A stretch of 64,000 nucleotides of DNA from Amylostereum areolatum (GCA_012932865.1 SAXG01000011.1:186001-250000), one strand, 5' to 3'; positions 47,101 to 59,410 are shown, numbered from the stretch's first letter. The notes: a model not told the origin generated them from the sequence alone. Numbers and translations are program-made.

Positions 47101-50100
47101 GCAGTCACGACTGCGAGAGGCGGATCTTTCTCTCCATCGCGTCAAGTTCTTACAGGGAGATGTCTACCATGTCCTTGGAGAAGGAAAAGCAGTTGAGGAG
47201 GCAAGGGCTTATGCTGCTGCGGAAGAGCTACGTCGTCAACTCTTGAAGCGTACGCTTTTCTCTTGCTTGGCCTACCCATCTGCCTGATCAGTGCACAGTC
47301 TCAGAGGAAGCAGCCACCTTCGCTATGGCTCAATTGGCTAAGGAAGCTATCAAGAATACGAGCAAGACGTTCATATGTCTGGAGGATATGCTGATTAAGC
47401 TGCCCTACTGTCCACAGGGTGGCGCTCGCTCGGCTGAAAAGGTACGTTTTTTTACAACTCCCCTGTTATCGTACCAGTAAAAGTCTCCCTTAGATGGAGG
47501 AGGCGGATAGAATCATCGAAGAGGGCATCAACGCGCAATCTTCATTGCTCTGGGCATGGCGCCCTCGCATATATGAACTCCTGACCCAGTCGCTTAGCGC
47601 AGGCGAGGGTGATGCCGATGGTCAAGAATATTCCCGCTCACTGGAGACTCAAGGCGAGGCCGAGGCCTATCTGAAAGCCTACTCTGCCCTGCTCGCCGAC
47701 CGGCGGGAGATCATGATAGCAGAGCGGACGATGTTGGCCGCCCATGAAGATCAAGAGAAGAAGAAGCGGAAGACGATGGCAGCTGCAAAAGCGGCGGAGG
47801 CTTATGATGACGACGTTGAAATTCCGGAAGAAGATGTGGAGCTCCAACCCGAGCATGAGGTTTTGTACAAGGAGCTCACCCTTGCTCGAAGGGAGATCAT
47901 GAGCCGTGTCGAAGGGAGCGCCATCAAATCAGTCCTGGTTGACCTCACCGCCATTGTGGCAAAGATACCTGGGGATGACAATCCGGAGAAGGTCGTCGCC
48001 AAAGAGGGTATTGCGATGCTGCGCCAATTGATGACCGAGCAAGGTAAGCAGGACGAACTCAGCTCTGCATATGTCTTCGTGTGGCTGATAATAGCATCTC
48101 AGCGACTATCAACGATAAGATTGAGATGGACCTCAAACAATTCCGTCGCGCATTCAATGAGCGAATCCAGTACTTATCCATGTCTTTGTGGTTTCCAGTG
48201 TGTTTCTCATGTGCTCTCTCCAGGTATTTCCGACAGCTTCAAGAGATTTCCGACTCTGTCGTCGAAGTAGAATGGGATGGATCCGCTGCCAGTGCCATCG
48301 AGGAGAGCAGAACCCTGCAGGGAGAGCTGGACGGTAAGATCAACACGGGTCGAGCTAGACAGCGCTATGTATGCATGCTCCCGCTCCTATCTAACCTTGT
48401 CGAGTGACACTTTGTTGTAGCTCGATAACCTGGCCCAGAGCCACGAGCAGGGTCAAGACGAGGACGAAGATGGGTGCATCTTATGCAAATGCGAGTTCAA
48501 TCGCGGTTACATCACACAGTGGTAGGCACCCCTTCCCCGCCAGGTACTACAGCGCATGTACTGATACATGCTCTCGACCCAGTGCACATGTTTTCTGCGA
48601 GGTATGCATTTGAGGGTTCTTCGTTCGCCGTCCGATGGCTCAAGTTGTTCTGATTATCAGGATTGTATGAAGTCATGGCTGAATCGGCATAGCAAGGCCT
48701 GTCCTGTCTGCAGGTGCGTGCATGCCAATTATTGTCCATGAGCGTGCCTTCATCCGCGATCGCAGAGTGCCAATCAACGTGGACCACCTGCAACGTTTCA
48801 CTGTCCAGGCCAAAGACAAGGAAGGGACGAAGCCAGCACTTGTGCCGCCGAAGTACAATCACGACACTGTCCCGAAGTCTCGCCGGCAGATCGAGTACAA
48901 TGTTATTCCGTCGTCCCTCTTCGAAGAGATAGCATCAATGGAGGCGCGCGGAAGCTATGGTAGCAAAATCCAAACTCTCGTGGCGCACCTGCTTTACCTC
49001 CAAATCGTGGAACCTGGCGCAAAGAGTATTGTGTTCTCAGCCTTCGCCGACTCCCTCCATAGTGCGTAATTCCGGTTTCATCTCGATCGATAAAGGCGAT
49101 AACACAGCGCTCGTCCGTGCAGTTGTCGAGCACGCGTTGCGCCTGAATGGTAAGCTTGACGTCTGGCCTCGCACCGCACCGCTCTCATGCATGGACATCG
49201 TCAGGCGTGCCATGTTTGCGCATCGATTCCACCAAAGGCAAGCAGCACGCGACGAAGCGGTTCCGCACCGATCCTGAGATACTGGTGCTTTTATTGCACG
49301 GGTGCGTATAGGCCCAAGCCTCATCCGCGTTATCGCACGCATCTGACCTCCTCTGTTTACTTATCATCCTACAGCGAGCGGGAGAATGCCGGACTCAATG
49401 TGACGTGCGCCTCGAGGGTGTTCCTGCTCGAAAGCGTCGTTCACCATTCGTTCGAGATTCAAGGTTGGGCTCCGATTCCCTCGATCACGGCGCAGAGAGC
49501 TGACCATCCCCTCGGACATGACGCACAGCTATCGCCCGCATAGACCGAATGGGCCAAAGCAGGCCTACCGAAGGTACGGATACGAACCGTTACACCTTCG
49601 CAAACCTTGTCCTGACCAGACTCGATTAACCTTCTTCCCCCAGTGTTCTGCTATTACGCCGAAGGTGCGCCTCCGTCATTATCAGTAGTAGGGTCATGTC
49701 GGCGTCGAGACGTCCCGCTGACGCGTCACCACCTCCCGCGCCAATCATAGATACCGTCGAGAAGAACATTTTGGACCTCGCCGCGCGGCAGGGCCTGTCG
49801 TTGTACACGACCGAAAGCGCAAAGGGCACGCTCGACGTCGCGCCGCTCGCGCCCGACTCGGACAAGAACCTCGTGGACGCCCCCACGAAGAAAAAGCTCC
49901 AGAAGGGGGACTTCATCTTCAAGTGCGTAGCCCGTCCCCTAATTCCCATTTCATCTCGCTGTTGCGTGTGGATGTGTGGACGGTGCGCTGACGCTAGTGG
50001 CGCATCCCCGTGCGTGCGTGCGTGCAGGCTGGACGATATGATGTCAATCCTCTTTCCCCATCTTGTCGAAGACGTCGAGTATCTCCTCCCCCCGTCCGAA

Positions 50101-50217
50101 GCCGGCGAGGACGAAGACGCGCTCATGCGCGATGTCGATGACCCGCAACCGGGGCCGTCTCGCATCCACGCCCCCGCCTACGTCAACGCCGTCGCCGGGC
50201 CCTCCAGACTTGGTTAA
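44159..50217 (+). CDS. SHPRH-like SNF2 helicase / RING E3 ubiquitin ligase
   Basis: Large chromatin-type ATPase with an embedded RING finger, like SHPRH and yeast Irc20, linked to DNA damage tolerance. The likely start MVIRGKRKAASLFPETTKRR carries a nuclear signal; the frame is open back to an ATG at 44006. Visible in order: LLPFQRRSVIWMLSKEG, Walker A ILAEEPGLGKTLECISLIL, CITTYNVL, the DExx-type box FFRVIMDEVQMV, SSFAVSGTPARAHVADL, and IDTALLRSCLRRLRQICTHP. Then comes a long coiled-coil insertion (46750-48350), the C3HC4 RING (GCILCKCEFNRGYITQ, AHVFCE, DCMKSWLNRHSKACPVCR), and helicase C-terminal motifs SIVFSAFADSLH, VFLLESVVHHSFEIQ and ARIDRMGQSRPTE. It ends EKNILDLAARQGLSLY, FPHLVEDVEYLLP and a stop at 50217. 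More than 20 introns; about 1,550 residues; no lesion seen. Confidence 0.92.
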
Positions 50218-51012
50218 CTTCAACCTTCAACTTTGTTCCACGGTCCATACTATACTTGCAGTACCATGGCCCGGTGTCCCGAGGTCCACATATGTACACT
50301 ACCACTTCTACACATACATACCATAGATCGGCCTACCCACAATCTCCCGTCCCGCGATCATTCGTAGCCCTTCCGTCGTCCCGCTGGCCTCCGCGTCACC
50401 AACCTTGATTAGCGTCGTAGATCCTCCATCTCCCCGCCAACTCCTCGTTCCCTCTTGCCTCAATGCCGAGTAGTGCAGTTGATTATTCGATATCCAACAT
50501 GCGAACCTTATTCTCCCCGGACGTCCCCGCAACGTCACCCTAGCGTGAGAATGCACGAAATTCCATTGGTCGAGCCGTATGTTGAGACCGAGAAGACGAG
50601 ACCGAGAAGGGGAGATAGAGAGAGCAGGCCGTAATGCAAACAGAAGCCGATGACGAAACGATGCCGAGAGGATGCTGCTATGCGATGCAAGACGTGGAAG
50701 GGAGCCGGCGAATAACAACGGGAAAGGAGACAAATAGAAAGCACATGTGAAGGGGGCAAGCATTGTAAGGCTAGGAATAGGAGGCTGGCCATGGAGTGTA
50801 ATCGAGGAAGGAATATAACCAAGGTTACGAAGCGTGAGGCCAGGGAACGAAGCACTGCTACGTCAGAGAACGACATCAGGCTTGGGAACACGCCAATGAA
50901 CCCACGGACATGAGAAGGGGGGAGGGGGCGCAAGGAGGGACACGATAGCGTGAAACCCAAACCATGCCCCAGCGCGCCTCCGGCCAAGGGATCGAAGCCC
51001 GCTCTGCCCCGC
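50218..51012. other. Intergenic between convergent genes
   Basis: About 800 bp between the 3' ends of the SHPRH-like and Myb genes. Minus-strand frames of about 150 codons (50308-50987) are repetitive in composition and match no family; I treat them as non-coding. Confidence 0.45.
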
Positions 51013-53726
51013 TCAGCGAGGCCCGCCGTCCCAACTCGCGCGCTTGCGCTTATTGTCCCCGCCCTTGCGCATGAGCAAGTCCTGCGGCGACACCGCGCTC
51101 TGCCCGCGATGATGCAACCTCTCCCTCCCCGCGCCCACCTTCCCCGCGCCCTGCCCGGTCCCCACCACCGGCGGCACCGGCGGCGAGGACAGCGTCGGCT
51201 TCACGGGCGGCACATGCTGCAGCGCCGCGGGCGACACGCCAAAGTTGACCGCGCGCGCGTGCGCAAGCTGCGTCGCGCCCGCGAGGTCGAGCGCGAGGCC
51301 CTGCCGCGCGCCCTCGAGGTGCGCCTGGCTGTGCGAGCCGCTTTCGCCCATGCCCATGCCCATGCCGCCGACGCCGCCAAAGTAGTGCAGATCGAGGAAG
51401 GGCAGGTCGACCATGTCGAGCCCGCCCGTCGTGCGCCACGGCGCGGTGTCCACCCCGAGCAGCAACGCCTGCAGGTCCGCGCTCGTGCCCGTGCCGGCGC
51501 CGTGGTGCGCGACGTCGAGGGAGAGCGAGCGCGTGGGCGTGAAGGGCGCGTGGACGGGCGGGTGGGCGTCCATTGACGGGAGGAAGCGGTGCTCGGGCGG
51601 GGGCACGGAGAGCGAGCGGTTGTGCGGACCGCTGGCGTGCGGGAGGGACTGCCTGGAGCGCACGGGCGTGCCGGGGGGCGTGTCCGCGAGCTCGACCTGC
51701 TGTCTCGATAGGCCCGCGATCTCGTCGTTCGACAGGAGAAAATCGTCCTGCTGGCGCCCCCGGGTGTGCTTGGGTTGTGGATCGAGGGTGTCCATGACGG
51801 TGTCGACGGCGGCGGCGGCGGCGGCGGCGGCGGCGATGGGGTCGCCGTCGTTCAGGTTGATGGCGGACAGCTCGATCTCGTCGATGCCGGGGAGGGCGGG
51901 GTTGCGTAGCTGGAGCGCGTGCATGCTCGGCGGCGTGCTCGACAGCCCCAATCCAGCGCCGCCGAAACCAAAGCCGGGTCCGTAGTCGGGCGCCTGCTGG
52001 GGCTGGTGCGTGCGCGCACCGAAGATGAGGTCGCCTGCGGTGTTGGAGTGGTGGGTGAACCCGCGGAACGCGCTGAAGGTGAGCATCTCTGGGTCGGAGA
52101 ACGTCGAGTGGGTGTCGCCGGCGCCGACCTCGGACGCGAAGTCGTGGGCGGACGAGGCGGGGAAGAGGTCGTAGCGGTCGAGGACGCCGTGGCTGAGGTG
52201 CGCGAACGCGAAGGGGGAGGAGGGCGAGGCGGAGAAGCCGTTGAAGAAGGAGGCATCGCTCGCGCCGGACGGGTCCAGACGGGGGTTGCCCGCGAGCCAG
52301 TCGGAGGGCCCCCACGCGGACTTGCCGATCATGTTCATGCCTCCGACGCCGCGCCGGTTGTAGGGAGAGTCAAAGAGCATGTCGTGGGATGACGTAGGGG
52401 ACCCCGCGGCGTTGCTCGTCGACCAGGTCGCAGTGGAGTGCATGGGGGTGTCGATCCCAGACCAGGCTTGGGACTGCGACGCGTCGTTCATGTCGGACAT
52501 GGACTGGGACGAGCTGGGAATGAAATCGGGGATCGCGAGGGGGTCGTCGACGACCTGCATCTCGACCTCGCCGAACGCGTCCGCCATGATCGAGGGCGGG
52601 CCCACGTCCGAGGGCGTGTCCGGGAAGAGGGAGGACGACTTGGAGCACGAGGCGGAGACGGAGACCGACGCTGACGCCTCTTCTTCCTCGTCGGCGGAGC
52701 TGTCCTCGTCTTCAGACCCGGTCGGGCTTAAGGGCACGCTCTTCGTCCCGCCCCTTAAAAAACCCTGCGTGGTGTGCCGTCGTTTCCGACGAGCGGGACC
52801 GGTCTCGCGCGCGGAGGTGAGCTGCTCGTCGGTGGCGGCGCGCACGGGGGACTGCGCGAACGCGCCGATGCGCCGCTTGGACGCGCTGCGGGGTTTGTAT
52901 CCCGCAGCCTGATAGAGCTCTGGGAACGCGTTCCGAAAACGATCGCGGAGGTCGGTCGAGCGGCGGTTCTGCTCCTGGAAGATGGGGTCCTTGACGATGG
53001 TGGCCCAGACGGTGCCGTGCTTGTCGTACCCGGCCTTGAGCGCGCGATCCTCCTCGGCGGTGAAGGGCCGTCGCCGCTTGCTGCGGGTCTTCTCGAAGAT
53101 GGAGCTGCCGTCGGGGAGGGAGGAGCGCACTTTGGAGGAGAGGTGGGTCTTGGCGTTGGGGTAGTGCTGCTTGTATGCGTCGGGGAAGTAAGTGCGGAAG
53201 CTGTGATCCGGGTCGGGAGGGAGTCAGAGGCCGTCGCGGTGAGAAAGGACGAAAGGAAAAGAGACGGACCGGTCTTTGAGGTCGACGGGGGAACGGTTGT
53301 CGAAGGAGAGGGTGGGGTCGTTGAGGATGGCTTTCCAGTTGCCGACGCCGTGCTACAAAGGAAGGGCGCGATCAGCTCCCTGGATCGACCGACAGCAAGT
53401 TGGCGGTGCGGCCGCGACGGCGAAGGAAGACGTACCCTGTTGCAGCCGTCGACGAGCATCTGGGTCTCCTCCATCGTCCATTTCTTGCGCGCCTTCTTCT
53501 CCGGGAGGTCGTCGGGAGGGGTGCGGTCGAGCTTGCGGACCTTGCCCTTGCGCTCGTCGGAGCCGAGGGCGGTGTCGTCCCGGAACGTCCAGGGGGCGAC
53601 CTGACGGGGTGCGGAGGGGAGGGCGAGGGAGACGCGGCGTTGTTTGAGGGCGGTGGGGAAGGGAGCGGAGAAGGAGAAGGCGGAGGTGGGCAGAGTGGGC
53701 GGTGGCGGTTCAGCGGGGTTGGCCAT
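51013..53726 (-). CDS. Two-Myb (telobox-type) DNA-binding protein, Tay1/Teb1-like
   Basis: Nuclear DNA-binding protein with two Myb/SANT repeats. It starts at 53726 (MANPAEPPPPTLPTSAFSFS). Repeat 1 reads RKKWTMEETQMLVDGCNRHG then VGNWKAILNDP and SPVDLKDRFRTYFPDAY across two introns. Repeat 2 reads RRPFTAEEDRALKAGYDKHG then TVWATIVKDP and STDLRDRFRNAFPELYQ. The VDLKDRFR and TDLRDRFR elements resemble the telobox helix (VDLKDKWR-like) of duplex telomere binders. Two such repeats in tandem recall the Tay1/Teb1 proteins of other fungi, which bind telomeric repeats and also act as transcription factors. The C-terminal 500 residues are low-complexity, GC-rich and contain a polyalanine run. Telomere role is inference. 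Confidence 0.82.
51806..51835. repeat. GGC trinucleotide run encoding polyalanine
   Basis: Ten GGC units on the plus strand, read as an alanine run in the Myb protein on the minus strand. Such runs vary in length. Confidence 0.9.
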
Positions 53727-54255
53727 GGCAAAGGACTCGACGTTCTCGAACGGGAATGTGCTTTGGGGGGAAGGAGGAAAGGGAGGAACTGGGGTTGTTC
53801 TGCGACCAGTCGACCGGAGTCTTTGTACTCGCCCGCTTGGCCTGGACGGTTCGCACTGGGAATGCGCCCCGAGATCGAGGGAAAGCTCGCGCGGAGTGGC
53901 TCAGATGGCAACTCACGCCCGAACTCGCGGCGGAGGGCACGCTGCACACCTGCGAGGCTGCAAATGCGAACTGCCAGCGGTGGCTGGGCTCGATGACGGC
54001 GACGGTGGGAACGATAATAAAAAATCGCGGTGAATCGTGAGGAGAACGCGGTGGAGGAAAACACAAGGCAGGCTCCAGGCGCGAGTTGAAGCTGCCCCAG
54101 CACTCAGAACCGGGTTATCCATCAATATCTTGGACTCGTGTCCGCCGCGCTGCTCGCTCCTCTTTCCCCTCTAATCATATCCTCCCCCGTTCTCTCCCAC
54201 TAAACATACATCTTTGTAAACCGAGTACATCAAGATAGGTCCCGCTCCCGTCCCA
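53727..54255. other. Intergenic, Myb promoter and RPN9 3' end
   Basis: About 530 bp between two minus-strand genes; overlapping short frames on both strands but nothing recognisable. Confidence 0.45.
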
Positions 54256-56017
54256 CTACGCCGTCGCCAGCACCTCGGGCGCCACCCTCGTCTCGACCCC
54301 GTGCAGCTTCTCGTTCCACGTCTGCAACCGGTCCGCCAACTGCCCAATCTGCGCCCGCGAGAGCACCCTCGGTTGCACCCACGATATCGCCGCCTTTTGG
54401 TCCACTTGGTCGATCGAGCCCTTGATAAGTTTCAAACTGCAGTCCCAGTCCACCAGCCCGTCAGCCATCCCCTCTCCTTCCCACCAAGCCGACAGAAAGA
54501 GACCACCGACCTCAACGCTTTCATCAGCAAGTGCTCCACGTCGTCCACCGCCAGTCGCGTCTCCTCCGCGATCGTCTGGAACGACATCGTCCGGTCGTAC
54601 GCGTTCCGCTTGAACACCGACTCGATGAGCGCCATGAGACATATCTTCTGCCGCAAGAACGGAAAGTTCTCCTGCAGTATCGGCTACATCGATCGAACAC
54701 CCCCAAAGTCACCCCCAGAGCCATCGACGTCAGCGGTCGGCGGGAGAAGCGGTGCAACCGTGAACACGCAGGCTGCCTCACCTCCTTCGGAAACACCGGC
54801 GCGAGAGCCTCGAACTTGCCAATGTTCCCCTCGTTGAACGTGAAGAGCAATTTCTTGATCCACTCGTGCGGCGTCTTGTCCAGCCCGTCCAAGATCGGGT
54901 GCAGCAGCTGCGAACGAGAGATAGTAAGTCTCCGACATTACTGTGCGACCCCGAGGGAGAAGCGCGCGGCACCTCGGCACGCCCAGCGGCAGAAAGAGGA
55001 AACAAAGTGTGCAGGGCCGACGCGAACCCAAAAAGAAGGTTGAAAAACGCGAGAGAGAGGGGAGGCACGCACCAGCTCGCCAAAGTTGTAGATCGTGTCG
55101 CCCAAAAGCGCGGATATGCCCAGGTCGTGCGCGCGCAACGTGCGCTCTTCTGCCGTCATGTCGCTCCCGATGTCGATGCAGGCCAGGTAGAGCAACGAGT
55201 TCCGGTAATAGGGCGCGTACTCGGCCTTGGCCTATTCCATCGTCCCCGACGCATACATCGTCAGTTCCACACGCGAAAGGAAAGCCGCGCGGCGTTCGCA
55301 CCTTGTAAAAATCCGCCGCGACCCGGTAGTACGTCGCGTTCACCGAGTTTTCGACCCCGCTTAGATCGTCGAGGATCTTCCACGCCGCGTCGATGTCCCC
55401 CTTGCACCCATCGACGTCCCCGAACGCGAGTTTGGAATGCGCGAGCGTCGATAGCAGCAGCACGTGTGCATCTGGCGACTTCTCCTTGTCGATCCGCGAC
55501 AGCAACTCCGTGAGGAATTCAACGTGCAGGGCAGGGTCTGCGCAGACGCGAATAAAGTGTCCGAAGGGGCGTACGTGTTTTTGAGGTTAGCTTCGGAAGG
55601 ATGGGCACAAAAGCAAATACAGATACGCACTCTCGATATCATGCGATACCTTCACGCCCATCTCCACGAGCCGTAGCGGGTTCAGGCGCTCCTCGAAGTC
55701 CCGCACGAAGCGCGAGTACACCTCCACCCTGAACGGCCGCGCGATCGGGTGGTCGAAGAATTCCGCTAGCTTCACCGTGAGCTGATGCCATAGTCTGCGC
55801 CAACCCCCAGAATCCATAGTTAGCACACGCGGCGCGTTCCCTCCAGGATTGAGTTCACGCACTTTCGTGTGTGCAGCGTCTGGAAGGACTCGAAGAACGG
55901 GTGCAGCTCGCCGGGGGTGGCGGAGATCGCGGTCGTGAGGTATTCGTCCACGTCCAATTTCGGGGGCTTGGGCTTCGCTTTCGCCTTTTCTATCGCGGTC
56001 TGTGTTGAGGATGCCAT
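54256..56017 (-). CDS. RPN9: 26S proteasome non-ATPase subunit Rpn9 (PSMD13)
   Basis: Lid subunit of the 19S regulatory particle. It starts at 56017 (MASSTQTAIEKAKAKPKPPK). Exons then give YLTTAISATPGELHPFFESF, LWHQLTVKLAEFFDHPIARP, RFVRDFEERLNPLRLVEMG, FLTELLSRIDKEKSPDAHVL, AKLAFGDVDGCKGDIDAAWK-type TPR helices (seen as HSKLAFGDVDGCKGDI), YLACIDIGSDMTAEERTLRA, and ISALLGDTIYNFGELL. The C-terminal PCI/winged-helix part includes KICLMALIESVFKRNAYDRT, MSFQTIAEETRLAVDDVEHL and SIDQVDQKAAISWVQPRVLS. Order and length fit the family. Introns contain unusually GC-rich sequence. A broken copy of its exon 1/2 junction is found at 59290-59410. Confidence 0.94.
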
Positions 56018-56187
56018 TATTGTGGGAACGGGGAGTATCTGTATGCTGCCGCGGACGATGAGCGGCGGGCTGCAGGCGACGCGCGTTGTTTGGCCATGTT
56101 GTCTCACGTGCATTCGTTCACTTTGATCTTCTCTCATCTTGAGACTTGTGCAACCTCTGTGTCTGTCCTACCAAGTGTCCTACTATT

Positions 56188-58744
56188 ATGATCCATTGTA
56201 AACTCATCCCTAACATATGTGGGGTCGAAGTGAAGGACGACGCCAAAATTCACCTACTCCTTAAAACTCTTTACGATGAGCACACGATAGCTTTCCACCG
56301 GGGAAATGCCGACTCGGGCGACCTTCAGTTGTTTCGCTTGGTGCGCTCGCCTTCAAATCACCCGTTCAATTACTGACGTGCCATACCCAGACCTCTGACG
56401 TGCCAATGAAACCGGCAGATGGTCTCGGTGCACGCCTGAAGCATGCGGAGGTCGAGGGTCCGCTCTCTCTTGACGAACACCGTGTTGTCGAGGGTTTCCC
56501 CAATCACGCCCAGAAACGTGTCCATTTTGTGGTTCGCATCCTTCCTGGTAAGAGGCGTCCCGCATTGTCAGATTCGCACTCGTCTGAACGTCGCGCATCT
56601 GACATTCAGCTCGTCTCGAAGGCGAACAGGAGACAAAGCGGCGTCGTCTGAATACGGACACCGGTCAAGTCGTCGAGGCAGGTAAGCGGCTAACTACGTT
56701 CTCGTCGTTCTAGTCTCACCAGCTTTTTCAGAATCGACCGCCGTACCCTTCAGTCGTGTTTTTCCGCCTCTTCCCAAAACGGATCCTGCTCGGCAACTAT
56801 GGGAGTGCGTCTGGGACAAGGGAGCCGAGTCCGTTTTCACCCGTAGAGACGTCAGTCGTCCCGACATTCTGTCGGCCCCACACAACGTCTGGACGTTCGA
56901 GCACCCCAAATTTCTATCATCAGCGGAAGACACTATCGAGTGCGTCGTTCGGGGAGAATACATGCTTGCCTACCAATACATCATGCAGCAGACCATTCCG
57001 AATGACAACGTTTCCTCTTCAACTGAAGTCGTCGGCACCGATTCTTCTTCAACCAAAGTCGATCCCGCGGAACCGGCCCCTGCGGAACCGTTCCCAGAAT
57101 CCTTCAAAGATTTAGAGAGCATTTGTGATCCAAGCAAAACCACGGACCGTGCGTTTGCTCGCTGCATTGTGGTGTCCGGATTTCCCACCTGACGGATCCT
57201 ATGTAGTTTTGACCAAGCCTCCTAGGTACCAAGGGGTTTGCGTCACCGGACACCCAGGGATCGGTGCGTGTATCGTGTGTATCGCGAGCAGTGCTGAATC
57301 TAAGTATGTACCGCTCCAGGCAAGACCATCTTCAATGTATTCATCCTGCTCATCTGCCTGGCGCGGGGCCAGTGCGTGATGATCCAATTCTCCAAGCACC
57401 GAATATATGTGTTTGATCATGATGGGGTCTATGCATTCGAAGACCGCAATTTTGCGAAGCAGAAAGGCAGCCTTGGCGCGTTCCCTCCTCGTCTATGGTG
57501 TTTGGTGGATTGCAACAGCGATATACAATCCGTTCCCCTAATTTTTCCACACACCTCCCATTGCATCATACAGACGGCGTTCGATGTGGAGGCGCACTTC
57601 AAGTGGAGAAAACACTCTGTTACGCGCCCGGAGCGTACGCCTCGCAAATATTACATGGCCCCGTGGACCTTAGACGAACTTCTCATCGCGTTCGTCTCTC
57701 TTTATGTGCCTGCAACCGATTTCGTTCACTTACCGTATCTATTTATCTTCTAGGCGACCGTTCATCTCTGGATTACGGAATGCCAGCGATAGCCAGCTTC
57801 GACATTTCTATTCTACTTGGGGTCCATCGCTTCGTCAAGCTTGCAAAGACGCTCGTTTCCCGAAGCTGTTGGAAGAGATGGAGGACCAGGTCAAGCACAA
57901 GATCTCCGCACTCACTACCACCCCGGATACCTTCCGGAATTATCTTGCTGGCATATACAGTGTGCCATTCCCGGACAATGTTTCCCACCACATCGTCCTC
58001 GTACAACCTACCAAGAGATCTCGAAGGGTCCCACACGTCAGTATCGTCACCGCTCACGTCTTGGAGCTGTTTTTGCAAAGTCTCAAGCTGCAGCGGAGCC
58101 TGGCCAGTGGTCAATTCTACGCGTTGTTCCTCAACACTCCTGGAACCCACGGCGTTGCTGGCGTTCTTTTCGAAACGAAGTTCCGTCAAGAGATTTACAA
58201 CCATTCCTCCTGGGATGTCGTACGGTACGAGAAAGGTTCCGGCGGTGTATGCTCCCGGGTTCTCCACGATGGCACGCAGAACGCATACCTCCACATTGGA
58301 CTTCCGGCTAAGGACGGGATCGGCCAGAAAGTGATCGTCGACAGCAGGGTGTCCGAGCACGCAAGCCAGCTGCTTCCTGCGGAGCCTTTCCCCACTGAAA
58401 CTCCCAAAAGCGGTTTCAACCCGGGGACCTACTATCGTCCAGTCGCCAAAAACATGGCCACCTTCGATTCCGTCATCTTCGATCCCCACATGGAGTGGGC
58501 TACCGTTTTCCAATGCACGGTCAGCGGCAAGCACGACCTCAAAGATCAGGGGCTCGCGTGGCTCAAGGACCTTGGTGTGCGCAAAGTTCGGTATATCCTC
58601 GTCCAGCCCCCTTGCGTCCAACCGCCAAAGTCAATCAAAATCCCGAAGGACTACCTCCTGTTCGTCCATGAAATGTACCAGATGTCTTTCGACCTCCTGT
58701 ACGTCTCCATCCTTTTGTTTTTATCTTTGCACGACCTTCTGTAG
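56188..58744 (+). CDS. Crinkler-type protein with P-loop NTPase and nuclease-like C-terminus
   Basis: Fungal member of the Crinkler (CR) family: a ubiquitin-like header plus a variable effector, thought to act in the nucleus or in inter-organism conflict. The header starts MIHCKLIPNICGVEVKDDAK and continues KTLYDEHTIAFHRGNADSGD; after an intron, SLDEHRVVEGFPNHAQKRVH. A linker with LWECVWDKGAES is followed by the P-loop GHPGIGKT, assembled across an intron near 57,265-57,320, and the strand FDHDGVYAFED. The last exon (57755-58744) has GIYSVPFPDNVSHHIVLVQP, a GVAGVLFETKFRQEIY segment and ATFDSVIFDPHMEWATVFQC-type strands (D..E..Q spacing) that by pattern fit the restriction-endonuclease fold common in this family. 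Family assignment is firm; activity is inferred. Exon borders in 56,900-57,750 are approximate. Confidence 0.82.
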
Positions 58745-58849
58745 GCTCATATACGTATACGTTGACAGAGCATATGTGTCCCATGTAAGATGGTGGACTG
58801 GGTAAGGTCTGAGCCTTTGGAAGTGATGTATTACTAGAATTTGAATGAC

Positions 58850-59160
58850 AGGTGTCGATGAGAGGCCACAGGAGGATATCGTGCGAGGAAACAAAGGGAA
58901 GGCAAGAGAGCGTGTCGCGCGAGGGAGCCCCGGGGAGGAAGTCGGCTACATACGCACGGCCGGTTTCGAACTCCAGGACGAAACCGCCGAGACCGCCGAT
59001 AATGATGTTCTCCCCGAACGAGTCGAACCTACCTAGCGTTGGGTTTTGTCGCGCGTCGGCAACAACGCCGCGGGTTACGAAGGCGCATTCTCGGTCGGGG
59101 TGATCCCGTATATCAGCTCGTCCGTCTCCATGGGCCGTAGGAGGTACTGGTCTGCTTGAA
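58850..59160 (-). other. Orphan coding-like fragment, minus strand
   Basis: Two open segments join across a GT-AG intron (gtaaccc...ggtag) to read YLLRPMETDELIYGITPTE then APSFDSFGENIIIGGLGGFV and LEFETGRAYVADFLPG. Composition and the splice join look protein-like, but I do not recognise the family and see no start. It may be a remnant of a gene broken by the local duplication. Confidence 0.3.
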
Positions 59161-59289
59161 CTTGAAGACGCTCAGCGCTCACTGCTTACGATTATAGTAC
59201 TAGTGCATACATCCACATCCTCGGAGAAATGCACTCACAAGCTATCGATTGTCGCAGCTCCTGCTCCGGAGGCCGTCACTGGGAGATCG

Positions 59290-59410
59290 GGTGGGAAGAC
59301 CGATTCGACGAAGCATGCCGTCGGCGAGCTGTGACGCCTTTAGTCGCTGCTCGAAATCCCGCACATCGCGCTCCCGGAGTTCACGCACTTTTGTGCGTGC
59401 AGCGTTTGGA
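59290..59410 (-). pseudogene. Fragment of a duplicated RPN9 gene
   Basis: On the minus strand LQTLHAQK followed by a GTGCGTGAACTC donor-like sequence matches the RPN9 exon-1 end (FQTLHTRK plus GTGCGTGAACTC at 55850-55885). Just beyond it VRDFEQRLKASQLADG matches RPN9 VRDFEERLNPLRLVEMG, with the intervening exon sequence deleted. It is clearly a truncated copy in the same orientation as RPN9. Confidence 0.75.

Noticed and set aside
50308..50987. Two overlapping ~150-codon minus-strand frames
   Set aside because: No recognisable family, low-complexity composition, and a position in the 3' region between convergent genes.
51050..52315. 421-codon open frame on the minus strand inside the Myb gene
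   Set aside because: An arginine/proline-rich shadow of the real frame caused by extreme GC content; the other frame carries the homologous protein.
58845..59103. Plus-strand frames between the Crinklers
   Set aside because: The minus strand at the same place reads a more protein-like spliced sequence; the plus frames look like shadows.
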